Shown here piece after piece: positions 1-8,576 of a stretch of DNA of 29,204 bases (its first letter is position 1; each line of letters begins with the position of its first letter). The notes under the pieces were generated by a model that saw only the letters and a program-made list of their open reading frames with translations, did no database searches and had not been told where the DNA came from. Origin of the DNA: a virus; IMG/VR virus record IMGVR_UViG_3300034012_002862, positions 1 through 29,204 of that record; one strand, given 5' to 3'. The translations under genes were made by a program, and so were the position numbers.

Positions 1-61
1 GTCCCGTAAACGGGCGGGGGAGTTTTTCGGTTTTGGTGGGAACGAAGGAACAGGAGGGAGA

Positions 62-1180
62 ATGAACAGGCTCGTAACATCGGAGTCGGTCACGGGCGGA
101 CACCCGGATAAACTCTGCGACCAGATCAGCGACGGCGTGCTCGACGCGATCCTTGCCCAAGACAGGGACGCCAGGGTCGCCGTTGAAGCCGCGGCCAAAG
201 ACGGGACCATCTGGGTCTTCGGAGAGACCGCCACGCGCGCCACGATTGACGTCCGCGCCGTCGTTCAAGAAGTGCTCCGGACGAACGGCTACACGGACCC
301 GAGCGCAGGGATCACGGCGGACACGGTCGGCGTTCAAGTTTCCATCTCGCGCCAGTCGCCAGACATCGCCCTCGGCGTTGACGCCCAGGACCACCTCACG
401 GCTGGAGCAGGGGACCAGGGACTGATGATCGGATACGCCACACGCGAAGCCGCGGGCTTGATGCCGCTCCCGCTTTACCTCGCACGCGAACTCACAGACG
501 CGCTGCGCTACTACAGGGAGCAGGGACGATACGCCTGGCTGCGGCCAGACGGGAAAGCCCAAGTCACGGTCCGCTACATCAATGGGGAACCGGAGGAAGT
601 CACGAGCGTCGTCATCTCGGCGCAACACACGGCGGACGTTTCGCTCGCGGAAGTCAGGGAGACCTTGCGCGCGATCGCGGAGCGCGTCATCCCAGAGCAC
701 CTGCTCACGGAAGACACCGCCTACCACCTCAACCCCACCGGGCGATTCGTGATCGGCGGACCGATCGGGGACGCGGGACTCACGGGGCGGAAGATTATCG
801 TTGACACCTACGGCGGCGCAACCCGCCACGGCGGGGGCGCCTTCAGCGGGAAGGACCCGTCCAAAGTCGACCGCACGGGAGCATACGCGGCGCGCTGGAT
901 TGCCAAGAGCATCGTGGAGTCGGGCCACGCGAAGCGCGCGGAAGTTGAACTCGCCTACGCGATAGGGGTCGCGCAACCGGTCGCGCTCGCCGTTGAGACC
1001 TTCGGCAAAGCGAAGGATCGGGAACTTGAAAAGCACATCGCTGCTACGATTGATCTGCGACCAGGCGCGATCATTGAGCGGCTCGGATTGAAGAGCGTGA
1101 AATATCAACCCTGCGCCAGAGGGGGGCACTTCGGAAGGATTGACCTCGACCTCCCGTGGGAACAGCCCGTCAAGATTTAG
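62..1180 (+). CDS. metK: S-adenosylmethionine synthetase
   Basis: This enzyme makes S-adenosylmethionine (SAM), the universal methyl donor, from ATP and methionine in the cytoplasm. The 372-residue protein aligns in my reading over the whole length of bacterial MetK (E. coli about 384 aa). The N-terminal GHPDK motif holds the catalytic His14. GAGDQGLM lies near residue 120, and the C-terminal half carries NPTGRFVIGGP, GLTGRKIIVDTYGG and GGGAFSGKDPSKVDR. No key motif is broken, so I expect it to be active. One variant is TGGHPDK in place of the more common SEGHPDK. An AGGAGGGAG ribosome site precedes the ATG. The stop is 8 bases from a DNA methyltransferase, the obvious consumer of its product. 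Identification is very firm; that it is a phage metabolic gene rests on the surrounding phage genes. Confidence 0.97.
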   Translation: MNRLVTSESVTGGHPDKLCDQISDGVLDAILAQDRDARVAVEAAAKDGTIWVFGETATRATIDVRAVVQEVLRTNGYTDPSAGITADTVGVQVSISRQSPDIALGVDAQDHLTAGAGDQGLMIGYATREAAGLMPLPLYLARELTDALRYYREQGRYAWLRPDGKAQVTVRYINGEPEEVTSVVISAQHTADVSLAEVRETLRAIAERVIPEHLLTEDTAYHLNPTGRFVIGGPIGDAGLTGRKIIVDTYGGATRHGGGAFSGKDPSKVDRTGAYAARWIAKSIVESGHAKRAEVELAYAIGVAQPVALAVETFGKAKDRELEKHIAATIDLRPGAIIERLGLKSVKYQPCARGGHFGRIDLDLPWEQPVKI

Positions 1181-1188
1181 GGGGAACG

Positions 1189-2604
1189 ATGTCAAAAGTC
1201 GAATGGCGCAACAGGATCACACGGAGCGGAGAGATCGCCCCAGAGGGGCTCGTCCCGAATCCAGAGAATTACAGGGAGCACCCGGATAAGCAACAGCGCC
1301 TGATGAACGGCGCCCTCAACGAACTCGGATGGGTTCAGCCAGTCATCGTCAACGAACAGACGGGACGCCTCATCGACGGCCATATGCGCGTCGCGCTGGC
1401 GATGCGCAGGGGCGAAGCGACGGTCCCCGTCAACTTCGTAGACCTCAGCCCAGAGGAAGAGAAACTCGCCCTCGCCACGCTTGACCCGCTCGGGGAACTT
1501 GCCCGCCAGAGCGACGATGACCTCCGCGCGCTCCTTGCGCAGTTGACCGTCAACGATGCGGACCTCAAGGAACTCCTCGTCTCGCTAGACCAGGAAGCGG
1601 GGGGAGACCAGGACAATAGCGCGGAGAGCAGGGAAGCGGGAATGGCGAGCGACCGGGTCGATGCGCTCCGAGAAAAGTGGGGAGTTCGCACGGGCGACAT
1701 TTGGCAAGTCGGCAGCCACAGGATCGGATGCCTTGACGCAACGAATCCGAAAGCGATCGCCGCCTTGATGGGCGGAAAGAAAGCGCACCTCGTCTTCACG
1801 GACCCTCCATACGGCGTCGCCTACAAGAGTGAGGGCCACGCGGAGATCAAAAACGACGCGCTCACCGGCGACGAACTGATGGACTTCCTGCTCAAGAGTT
1901 TCAGGAATATGGAAGAGCACGCCTACGACGATGCGGCGTTCTACATTTGGCACGCCTCTGCAAGCCGGGACGCCTTCACAGAGGCGATGAAGCGAGCAGG
2001 CTTGATGGAAAAGCAGTACCTCATCTGGGCGAAGCCACAGCCCACGCTCGGACACGCGGACTATCAACAGGCGCACGAACCGTGCTTCTACGCTTCCAAA
2101 GCGATCCACCAGCCGCGCTGGTTCGGGGCACGAGACAAAAACACAGTGTGGGTTATTGCGCAGGCGGACGCGGAGCGGGCCGCCGCCGTGCTCACAGGCG
2201 GGCTGTTGATCAGCGCAGGGGACCGCCGCCTCTGGGTCAGCGACAAAGCGCCAAAGGGTAAAAAGATGCGCACCTTCCGAATCGATAAGGGGGAGCGCTT
2301 GGAACTAAACGAGCCTGGAGCAGAGGGCGACGTCTGGATCGTCGGACGGGATACAACTAAGCCCTTCCACCCCACACAGAAGCCGGTCGAACTTCCAGCC
2401 CGCGGCATCCGCAATAGCAGCGAACCGGGCAACATCGTGCTGGACCTCTTCCTCGGAAGCGGCTCCACCGCGGTCGCAGCGGAGCGCACCGGCCGCACTT
2501 GCTACGGCACGGACTACAACGAAGGATACGTCGCCGTCGTCCTCGAGCGCCTCAGCGAAGAGGGACTCAAGCCAGAGAGAGTCGAATCCTTCCAGGGCTC
2601 ATAA
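1189..2604 (+). CDS. ParB-like domain / DNA N6-adenine or N4-cytosine methyltransferase fusion
   Basis: This protein (471 aa) transfers methyl groups from SAM to adenine or cytosine amino groups in DNA. Residues about 10-110 form a ParB/sulfiredoxin-type domain (GRLIDGHMRVALAMRRGEA). The methylase follows, with catalytic DPPY at 205-208 and the SAM-binding DLFLGSGST at 419-427. That order, catalytic motif first, is the beta class. HPTQKPVELP precedes the SAM motif. About 50 residues between the two motifs (roughly 325-375, with GGLLISAGDRRLWVSDK) look like an insertion and may help target recognition. I use the ATG at 1189, which follows GGGGAACG and the metK stop, rather than an upstream in-frame ATG at 1156 inside metK. 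ParB-methylase fusions are familiar beside phage terminases. No restriction endonuclease partner is seen, so it probably protects or marks phage DNA. The target site is unknown. Confidence 0.93.
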   Translation: MSKVEWRNRITRSGEIAPEGLVPNPENYREHPDKQQRLMNGALNELGWVQPVIVNEQTGRLIDGHMRVALAMRRGEATVPVNFVDLSPEEEKLALATLDPLGELARQSDDDLRALLAQLTVNDADLKELLVSLDQEAGGDQDNSAESREAGMASDRVDALREKWGVRTGDIWQVGSHRIGCLDATNPKAIAALMGGKKAHLVFTDPPYGVAYKSEGHAEIKNDALTGDELMDFLLKSFRNMEEHAYDDAAFYIWHASASRDAFTEAMKRAGLMEKQYLIWAKPQPTLGHADYQQAHEPCFYASKAIHQPRWFGARDKNTVWVIAQADAERAAAVLTGGLLISAGDRRLWVSDKAPKGKKMRTFRIDKGERLELNEPGAEGDVWIVGRDTTKPFHPTQKPVELPARGIRNSSEPGNIVLDLFLGSGSTAVAAERTGRTCYGTDYNEGYVAVVLERLSEEGLKPERVESFQGS

Positions 2605-3090
2605 GTGGGAACACGGGGACCGGCGCCAAAGCCCACACGCCTGAAAGTCCTCGCAGGAGAGACCCGCCCGTCGGTGATCAACTACGCGGAACCGATCCCA
2701 GCGGGAGGACCGCTGACACCCCCAGAAGACTTGCGGCCAGAAGTGCGGACCATCTGGGAGCGCGTGGTTGAAGCGCTCGGGCCCACGGGCGTGCTGACTT
2801 CAGCGGACAGGGACCTGCTCCGGCTATACGCGGAAGCGCTGGCGCGATACATTGAAGCGGAACAAATGCTCGCCAAGTCGGGACCGTTGATCCGAGGGAG
2901 GGACGGGAACCTGGTGAAAAATCCGCTGCACCAAATCGTCAGGGATAACGGCGACGCGGTCAAAAAGTACGCGCGCGAACTCGGACTCACGCCCGCTGCT
3001 AGAGTTGGACTGAGAGGAGAAATCGATGGGAACGCGAACTCGGCAACGGCGAAACTCGACGCAATCATCCAAGCCGCGCGCAGGGCATAA
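2605..3090 (+). CDS. terS: Terminase small subunit, P27 family
   Basis: This 161-residue protein should recognise phage DNA and hand it to the large terminase for packaging. The start GTRGPAPKPTRLKVLAGE, a LRPEVRTIWERVVEAL segment, a helical middle with DRDLLRLYAEALARYIEAEQML, and an NPLHQIVRDNGDAVKKYARELGLTPAAR tail are typical of the P27 terminase small subunit family. The GTG start directly abuts the methyltransferase TAA with no intergenic base, so translation is probably coupled. The 3' end overlaps the large terminase gene by 65 bases. Family assignment is by recognition of sequence and position. Confidence 0.9.
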   Translation: MGTRGPAPKPTRLKVLAGETRPSVINYAEPIPAGGPLTPPEDLRPEVRTIWERVVEALGPTGVLTSADRDLLRLYAEALARYIEAEQMLAKSGPLIRGRDGNLVKNPLHQIVRDNGDAVKKYARELGLTPAARVGLRGEIDGNANSATAKLDAIIQAARRA

Positions 3091-4537
3091 GGGCGAAGGG
3101 GCGGTCGTCGCTGACTTCATTGAATCGTTCTGCAGGCTTTCACGAGGGGACGAAGCGGGGCAGTTGATCAAACTCCGCCCGTGGCAGCGGGAAATCCTAG
3201 AGGAACTCTTCAGGCACCGCGAAGACGGGAAGCGAAAGTACAGGCGCGGCCTGCTCTTGATGCCGCGAAAAAATGGGAAGTCCCTCCTTGCCGCGGGCAT
3301 CGCCCTCTATTCGCTTTTCACAGAAGTCGGTGCGGAAGTCGCCATCGTCGCAGGAGACCGCGCGCAGGCGCGCATCATCTTCAGGGAGTGCGCGCGAATG
3401 GTTGAACTAGACCCGATCCTTAGCAGGAAACTCCACGTGCTCAGGGACGTCATCGAGTACCCCGAGACCGGCAGCGTGCTGCGCGTTTTGTCTTCGGAAG
3501 CCACACGCGCGGAGGGCTACAACTTCAGCACCGTCCTATTTGACGAAATCCACGTCCAGCCCGATGACCGCCTCTGGTCCACCGTCAACCTCGGGAGCGG
3601 CGCGCGAAAGAATCCGCTCGTGCTCGGCATCTCCACAGCGGGCACGAAGACGGACACGCGCGGCCAGGACTCGCTCTGCTACCGCCTCTGGCAATACGGG
3701 AAGCGGCTCGAGAGCGGAGAGTTGGAAGATGACGCCTTCTACTTCCGCTCCTTTACCGCGCCAGATAATCTCGCGTGGGATTCGCCGGAAGCAGCGAAGA
3801 CAGCGAATCCAGCCTACGGGGACTTCCTAGACCCAGAAGACTTCACCGCCGCCGCGCGATCAATCCCGCGCCACGAGTACGAGACAAAGCGCCTATGCCG
3901 CTGGGTTTACTCGGCGGACCCTTACCTTCCAGCGGGAACGTGGGACGCCTGCGAAGCGGAGGGGCTGGAACTCAAGCCAGAGGAACCGATCACGCTCGGC
4001 TTTGACGGCTCCTACGCCGGGGACTCAACGGCCATCGTCGCGTGCAGAATCAGCGATAAGGCGCTCTTCGTTCTCGGCCACTGGGAAAGGGCGATCGACG
4101 GGGACCTTGCGTGGCGCGTTCCGATTGAGGAAGTCGAAGCCCGAATGCTGCAAATCTGCAAAGAGCACGCGGTGCGCGAAATCGTCTGCGACCCGTTCCG
4201 GTGGCAGCGATCAATGGAAGCCTGGGCGCAAGTCGGACTGCCCGTCGTTGAGTTCCCACAGACGCCCGCCAGAATGGTCCCCGCAACGGCGGGCTTCTAT
4301 GATGCGGTCGTCAATAAACAACTCACACACACAGGGGACCCGAGACTCGCCAGGCACGCAGCGAACGCAACGCCCCACTATTCCAGGGGCGGACTAATGG
4401 TCAAAAAGGAAAGCAAAAATAGCCTCAAGCGAATCGACCTCTTGGTCGCTGGGATAATGGCGCACTCGCGCGCTGCTACACTTGGAACCACACCGGGGCC
4501 GCAGCCGAAAGCGGAAGTCAAATGGATCGAATTGTAA
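3026..4537 (+). CDS. terL: Terminase large subunit (packaging ATPase/nuclease)
   Basis: This 503-residue motor pumps DNA into proheads and cuts the concatemer. The N-terminal ATPase carries a Walker A-like MPRKNGKS at 79-86 and Walker B VLFDEIH with D173/E174. The C-terminal RNase H-like nuclease has acidic residues at D327 (GFDGSYAGDST), D389 (VCDPFRW) and D471 (RIDLLVAGIMA), the expected three-metal-ligand pattern. Length and order fit HK97-type terminases. The ATG has an upstream GAGAGGAG. The gene starts inside the small-subunit gene, which suggests coupled synthesis. The DNA-end mechanism (cos or headful) cannot be decided from this sequence. Confidence 0.96.
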   Translation: MGTRTRQRRNSTQSSKPRAGHKGEGAVVADFIESFCRLSRGDEAGQLIKLRPWQREILEELFRHREDGKRKYRRGLLLMPRKNGKSLLAAGIALYSLFTEVGAEVAIVAGDRAQARIIFRECARMVELDPILSRKLHVLRDVIEYPETGSVLRVLSSEATRAEGYNFSTVLFDEIHVQPDDRLWSTVNLGSGARKNPLVLGISTAGTKTDTRGQDSLCYRLWQYGKRLESGELEDDAFYFRSFTAPDNLAWDSPEAAKTANPAYGDFLDPEDFTAAARSIPRHEYETKRLCRWVYSADPYLPAGTWDACEAEGLELKPEEPITLGFDGSYAGDSTAIVACRISDKALFVLGHWERAIDGDLAWRVPIEEVEARMLQICKEHAVREIVCDPFRWQRSMEAWAQVGLPVVEFPQTPARMVPATAGFYDAVVNKQLTHTGDPRLARHAANATPHYSRGGLMVKKESKNSLKRIDLLVAGIMAHSRAATLGTTPGPQPKAEVKWIEL

Positions 4538-4546
4538 GGGAGAACC

Positions 4547-5737
4547 GTGGGACTACTTGACCGCCTGCTCGGACGAACGGAACCACAGGAAGAGCGAACG
4601 ATCGGCGGCCAGTGGTGGTCGCCCGATCCGAACTACGCGGGAGTGCGAGTCACGGAGGAAAACGCTACCAGCATCGGCGCAGTTTACGCCGCCGTAAAAC
4701 TCTACGCGGACACCGTCGCATCGCTTCCGTGGGACACCTACATCCGCATCGATGGAACACGCCGCCCCTACCGCCCGCGCCCATCTTGGATGGATGCACC
4801 GATTCCGAATAACCCGAACTTCACGTCGTTCGAATTCAAGCATCGCGTGACCACCAGCCTGCTCATCGATGGCAACGCGTTCATCCTGGCACTCCGGGAT
4901 AGCAGCGATAACGTCGTCGAGACCCGAGTGCTTGATCCAAAAAAGGTTGAGATCAAGACGGGATCAAACGGGGAACCGCTCTACCACGTCACCACACGCG
5001 AAGGGGGCGCAGTCCTCACCTCCGATGACATCGTCCACATCCCGCTCTTCGCAACAGGAGAGAACCATCGCGGGCTTTCGCCGGTTGAGCACCACGCGGT
5101 AACGCTCGGGCTCGCCAGCGCCACGCAAATCTTCAGCGCAAAGTTCTACCAGAATGGCACCACGCTCGGTGGCGTCGTCAAAGTTCCAGGCGAACTCACG
5201 CAGGAGCAGGCCGAAAGCCTGCGCTCAGGATTCAGCCGCCGCCACGAAGGAGTCGACAAAGCCTGGAAAGTTGCGGTGCTTACAGGCGGCGCGGATTACC
5301 AGCAACTCGGAATGAAGATCAGCGACCTGCAACTGGTCGAGACAATGCACTACGGGGTAGAAGCCATCGCGCGAATCTATGGCGTTCCGCTTCACTTGCT
5401 GCAGTACCCCGGAGGGAACACTTCCTACAGCAGCGTAGAAGTGATCAGCATCGAATGGCTGCGACTCGGACTCGGCCCGCTCATCTCGCGCCTTGAGGCC
5501 GCCTTCCAGCGACTCGTTCCAGGAAGCCAACAGACGTTCCTCAAGTTCACACTTGAAGGGCTGCTGCGCCCGACCACACAGGAGCGCTACAACGCGTACG
5601 CCACTGCGCTGAATAACGGATTCCTCTCTGTCAACGAAGTCAGAGCGCTGGAAGATCGGTCGCCGGTTGACGGCGGCGAAGACTACTGGAAGCCGCTCAA
5701 CATCGGCACGCTTGGCGCAGGAGACCCGCCCGCGTGA
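4547..5737 (+). CDS. Portal protein, HK97 family
   Basis: The 396-residue portal forms the dodecameric ring at the head vertex through which DNA enters and leaves and to which the connector binds. Recognisable parts are the N-terminal GLLDRLLGR, the NATSIGAVYAAVKLYADTVA helix, LLIDGNAFILALRD, a central TSDDIVHIPLFATGENHRGLSP and the C-terminal GVPLHLLQYPGGNTSYSSVE region, all usual for HK97-type portals. It starts with GTG after GGGAGAACC and lies between the large terminase and the protease as expected. Its last codon overlaps the next gene's GTG as GTGA, so the protease fusion is probably made by re-initiation. Confidence 0.94.
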   Translation: MGLLDRLLGRTEPQEERTIGGQWWSPDPNYAGVRVTEENATSIGAVYAAVKLYADTVASLPWDTYIRIDGTRRPYRPRPSWMDAPIPNNPNFTSFEFKHRVTTSLLIDGNAFILALRDSSDNVVETRVLDPKKVEIKTGSNGEPLYHVTTREGGAVLTSDDIVHIPLFATGENHRGLSPVEHHAVTLGLASATQIFSAKFYQNGTTLGGVVKVPGELTQEQAESLRSGFSRRHEGVDKAWKVAVLTGGADYQQLGMKISDLQLVETMHYGVEAIARIYGVPLHLLQYPGGNTSYSSVEVISIEWLRLGLGPLISRLEAAFQRLVPGSQQTFLKFTLEGLLRPTTQERYNAYATALNNGFLSVNEVRALEDRSPVDGGEDYWKPLNIGTLGAGDPPA

Positions 5738-7236
5738 GTTACATCATCACAGACATCGATGGAACGCTGACCACCAGCGGGGACACGCCCAATCAGCCGT
5801 TCATTGACTGGCTCAAGAGTCAGGCAAACGATCACGGCGCGGAAGTGATTATCGTCAGCGCCCGGAGCATTGAGCGACAGGCGGAGACAGAGCGGTGGCT
5901 TAACGAAAACTCAATCCCATACGAGGAAATCTACCTGCAGGACTTCGGGGACGTGAACCCCGCCACGAGCGAAGCCTTCAAAGCCTACAAGTACAGCAAA
6001 CTCCAGGAAGAGTACGGGGACGAAATCGAAATGCTGGTCGATAACGATGCGGAAGCCAGGGACGCAGCGGAGGGAATGGGCATCCCAGCCTATACGCCAG
6101 AGCAGGCCATCGCGCTGACAATTGACGATGAGAGCGATGACGAAATGCGGGTCCTCATTGACGCGCCCGATTACGTCCAGGCCGCTGCAGCGAAGGGGAT
6201 CACCTACTACGAGCAGGGGCTCGCCGGCGACGGACTCCAGCCAGAGACCGTGGAGGAAGCGCGCCAATTGCGAGCAGGGCGAGTGCAGGATGAGAAAGTC
6301 ACACGCCTGCGCGCTTGGATTCTTCGGCACCGCGGAGACTGGGAAGGAGTCGCGCGCAACAGCGACGCGAACGATCCAGACTTTCCAGGACCGGGCGCAG
6401 TTGCGGCATACCTGTGGGGCGTTGATCCCACGAACGAAAACGGGACGGAGCGCGTCCTAGAATGGGCGGACAGAGCGCTCGCTCCGCTTGAAAGCGAAGA
6501 CAGGGAGACCATCGACGTGAAAGAAATCGAGACCCGCGCCTTGCCACTCGGGGACTTCGCCGTCACGGAATCGGAAGACGGCCAGAAGACGTTCACCGGA
6601 TACGCCGCCCTTTTCGGCTCGCCAAGCGCAGGGCTGCCGTTCACAGAAGTCATCGCCCCCGGCGCCTTCAAGCGAACGCTTAGCCGCGTCGCAGGCGGGA
6701 AGAAAATCGTCTCGTTCCTTTTCGGGCACGATGAGACCCGCGCCCTTGCGACCACGCTCAGCGGGCGGCTTGCCCTCAGCGAAGATGATCGCGGGCTCCG
6801 AGTAGAAGCGAAACTAGACCCCGCCGATCCAGACGCCGCGGGAGTGATTAGTAAACTCACCCACGAAGCCGCGGCGATGTCTATGTCTTTCGGCTTCACG
6901 ATTCCAAAAAACGGAGACCAGTGGGACGAAGACGTCCGCACCCTGCGCGAAGTCAACCTCTTTGAAGTCAGCGTGCTAAGCGCGGGCCAGACGCCTGCCT
7001 ATCCTTCCACTCTCGGCTTGACCTCGGTCCGGAAGATCGCGCCACGGATGGGCGTTGACGCGGACCGCCTTATCTCAGCAATCGAGTCCATCAAGTCAGC
7101 GACCCCGCTGACTGAAGCGGACGTCGAAGTGCTCGACACCGTCCGAGAGAGGCTCGGGCCAAAGCCGGAAGCGATCGATCCAACGATCGCAGCCGCCAGG
7201 CTCGTGCTTGCGAAGATGGAGTCGGAAGCGCTCTAA
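5734..7236 (+). CDS. HAD-like phosphatase domain fused to HK97-type prohead protease
   Basis: This 500-residue protein appears to have three parts. Residues 1-125 look like a haloacid dehalogenase-type domain: TDIDGTL at 6-12 with candidate nucleophile D7 and general acid D9, a SARS segment near 42, and VDNDAEARDAAE near 107. Residues about 136-250 form a helical module ending in DFPGPGAVAAYLWGVDP, resembling a domain I associate with phage head proteases. Residues about 262-440 match the HK97 prohead protease (TFTGYAALFGSP, GHDETRAL with H332, MSMSFGFTIP with S383/S385). The protease should cleave scaffold or capsid delta domains in the prohead. The HAD role is unknown; nucleotide or nucleic-acid end phosphatase activity is a guess. 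The start overlaps the portal stop (GTGA). Confidence 0.88.
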   Translation: MSYIITDIDGTLTTSGDTPNQPFIDWLKSQANDHGAEVIIVSARSIERQAETERWLNENSIPYEEIYLQDFGDVNPATSEAFKAYKYSKLQEEYGDEIEMLVDNDAEARDAAEGMGIPAYTPEQAIALTIDDESDDEMRVLIDAPDYVQAAAAKGITYYEQGLAGDGLQPETVEEARQLRAGRVQDEKVTRLRAWILRHRGDWEGVARNSDANDPDFPGPGAVAAYLWGVDPTNENGTERVLEWADRALAPLESEDRETIDVKEIETRALPLGDFAVTESEDGQKTFTGYAALFGSPSAGLPFTEVIAPGAFKRTLSRVAGGKKIVSFLFGHDETRALATTLSGRLALSEDDRGLRVEAKLDPADPDAAGVISKLTHEAAAMSMSFGFTIPKNGDQWDEDVRTLREVNLFEVSVLSAGQTPAYPSTLGLTSVRKIAPRMGVDADRLISAIESIKSATPLTEADVEVLDTVRERLGPKPEAIDPTIAAARLVLAKMESEAL

Positions 7237-7345
7237 CAGCCACGAGACCACGCCCCGCCGCGCGAAGTACGCGAGCCCGCGAACGGTCCTCCCGCTAGGC
7301 GAGCAGGAACCATCAAGGAAACCCATAGAAAAAAAGGAGTTCAAA
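7237..7345 (+). promoter_or_regulatory. Leader region before the major capsid gene
   Basis: These 109 bases between the protease and capsid genes are the largest gap in the packaging/head block. They end in an A-rich stretch with AAAAAAAGGAG at the ribosome-binding position, one of the strongest such sites in the window, which fits high capsid expression. A CTAGGCGAG at 7295-7303 recurs at 18783-18791 in another leader. I see no convincing -35/-10 pair, so a promoter here is possible but not shown. In frame, the stretch could extend the capsid ORF upstream to 7208, but that start lacks a good ribosome site and lies inside the protease gene. Confidence 0.4.
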
Positions 7346-8500
7346 ATGGCAGACATTCGTAAACTCCACGAGCAGCGCGCAACGGTTCTCACCCAGGCGA
7401 CGTCCATCGTCGCTGAGGCTGCAGAAGCCGGTGCTCCGCTCGAGGGCGAAAAGAAGGCGCAGTTTGATGCGCTCACGGCAGAGGCCGCAGTGCTCAACGA
7501 GACGATCCGCAGCGAGAAGTCCGCAGCAGAGGCGCGAAGCGCCGCTGACTCGGCACGCGCTGAGTTCGCCACGGTGATCGCTCCAGCCGCTGACAAGGAC
7601 CAGGACGAGACCGCGGAACTCCGCGCGCTCGGAAAGAATGGCGGCTCGCGCCTATTCGAGTACCGCGATGTGACACGCGCAACCGGACTCGGGAACCCAG
7701 TGGCGATCGCTGACAGGGTCAACGTCGTCGCCGCTCAGTTCAACCCTTTCCTGGACCCATCAATCATCACGGTTGTGCGCACCGCAACCGGCAATAACAT
7801 CCAGTTCCCACGCGTCACGGCGCTTGGAACCGCTGGCTCAGTTGCTGAAGCGGGCACGATTGGTGAGAGCGACGGAACGCTTAGCGCGCTTTCGCTTACA
7901 CCGATCAAGTACGCCACGATCATCCAAGTTAGCGAGGAACTGGTCGAAGACGCCGTCTTTGATTTGTCCGCGCTAATCGCAGAAAAGTGCGGGGCTGAAG
8001 TCGCAGTCGCTCACGGCGCCTTTGCGGGCACCGCGATTGCTGCATCAGCAACCCTCGGCGTGACCGGTGCGGGAACCACGATTAACCCGACATACACCGA
8101 TCTTGCGAAGTTGAAGGCCTCGGTCAACCAGGCATATCGCCGGGCACCAAAGGCTGGCTGGCTCTGCAATGACACCACGCTCGGCGTGATCACTGGACTC
8201 GTTGATACAACGGGCCAGCCAATCTTCCGACCAGGCGACTCGAATGCGCCTGACCGTTTGCTTGGCGCACCGATCTACAGCGCAGCGCTGATTGATCTCA
8301 CCGATAACACTGCAGGATCAATCCTGTTTGGTGACCTCGGGCAGATTTATACGGCACTCGTCGGGGGCGTCCGCGTTGACGTTTCACGCGAGTACGCCTG
8401 GAACACCGGCCTTGTTTCGTACAAGGTCGAAGTTCGCGGCGCCACTGGCCTGGCTCAGACCACGGCAGTGAAGTCGTTCAAGAGCGCAGACGTCGCCTAA
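7346..8500 (+). CDS. Major capsid protein, HK97 fold
   Basis: This 384-residue protein is the shell subunit. Residues about 1-95 form an alanine- and glutamate-rich helical region (ADIRKLHEQRATVLTQ onward) typical of the delta or scaffold domain removed by the prohead protease. Afterwards come NPFLDPSIITVVRTATGNN, VAEAGTIGESDGTLSALSL, PIKYATIIQVSEELVEDA and a C-terminal GVRVDVSREYAWNTGLVSYKVEVR, the usual HK97-fold landmarks. I chose ATG 7346 because of the strong AAAAAGGAG just upstream and because the protein then starts with a standard delta-domain helix. It is followed by a strong terminator-like hairpin. The cleavage site is not identifiable with certainty. Confidence 0.95.
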   Translation: MADIRKLHEQRATVLTQATSIVAEAAEAGAPLEGEKKAQFDALTAEAAVLNETIRSEKSAAEARSAADSARAEFATVIAPAADKDQDETAELRALGKNGGSRLFEYRDVTRATGLGNPVAIADRVNVVAAQFNPFLDPSIITVVRTATGNNIQFPRVTALGTAGSVAEAGTIGESDGTLSALSLTPIKYATIIQVSEELVEDAVFDLSALIAEKCGAEVAVAHGAFAGTAIAASATLGVTGAGTTINPTYTDLAKLKASVNQAYRRAPKAGWLCNDTTLGVITGLVDTTGQPIFRPGDSNAPDRLLGAPIYSAALIDLTDNTAGSILFGDLGQIYTALVGGVRVDVSREYAWNTGLVSYKVEVRGATGLAQTTAVKSFKSADVA

Positions 8501-8524
8501 GCCTTAACGCTTAGCGAAAGCGAA

Positions 8525-8558
8525 CGAAGGGGACCGGGAGCAACCCCGGTCCCCTTCG
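8525..8558 (+). terminator. Hairpin terminator after the capsid gene
   Basis: A perfect 14-bp inverted repeat (8525-8538 paired with 8545-8558) encloses the 6-base loop AGCAAC, 24 bases after the capsid stop. The right arm is followed by CTTTCAG rather than a run of T, so it may act as a weak terminator, an mRNA stabiliser or a 3' processing signal that raises capsid expression relative to downstream genes. Confidence 0.75.
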
Positions 8559-8576
8559 CTTTCAGAGAGGGGACAC

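Noticed and set aside
1-27. Start-of-window hairpin CCCG-TAAA-CGGG with T-run as a terminator
   Set aside because: The stem is only 4 bp and the T-run is 9 bases away; too weak to list.
1156-1188. Upstream ATG for the methyltransferase
   Set aside because: It lies inside metK without a ribosome site; ATG 1189 has GGGGAACG just upstream and starts at the gene boundary.
6207-6956. 249-codon minus-strand ORF
   Set aside because: Shadow of the HAD-protease gene, serine/arginine-rich with no domain; no start signal.
7208-7345. N-terminal extension of the capsid protein
   Set aside because: Would start inside the protease gene and add a basic segment unlike capsid delta domains; the strong AAAAAGGAG site is at 7346.
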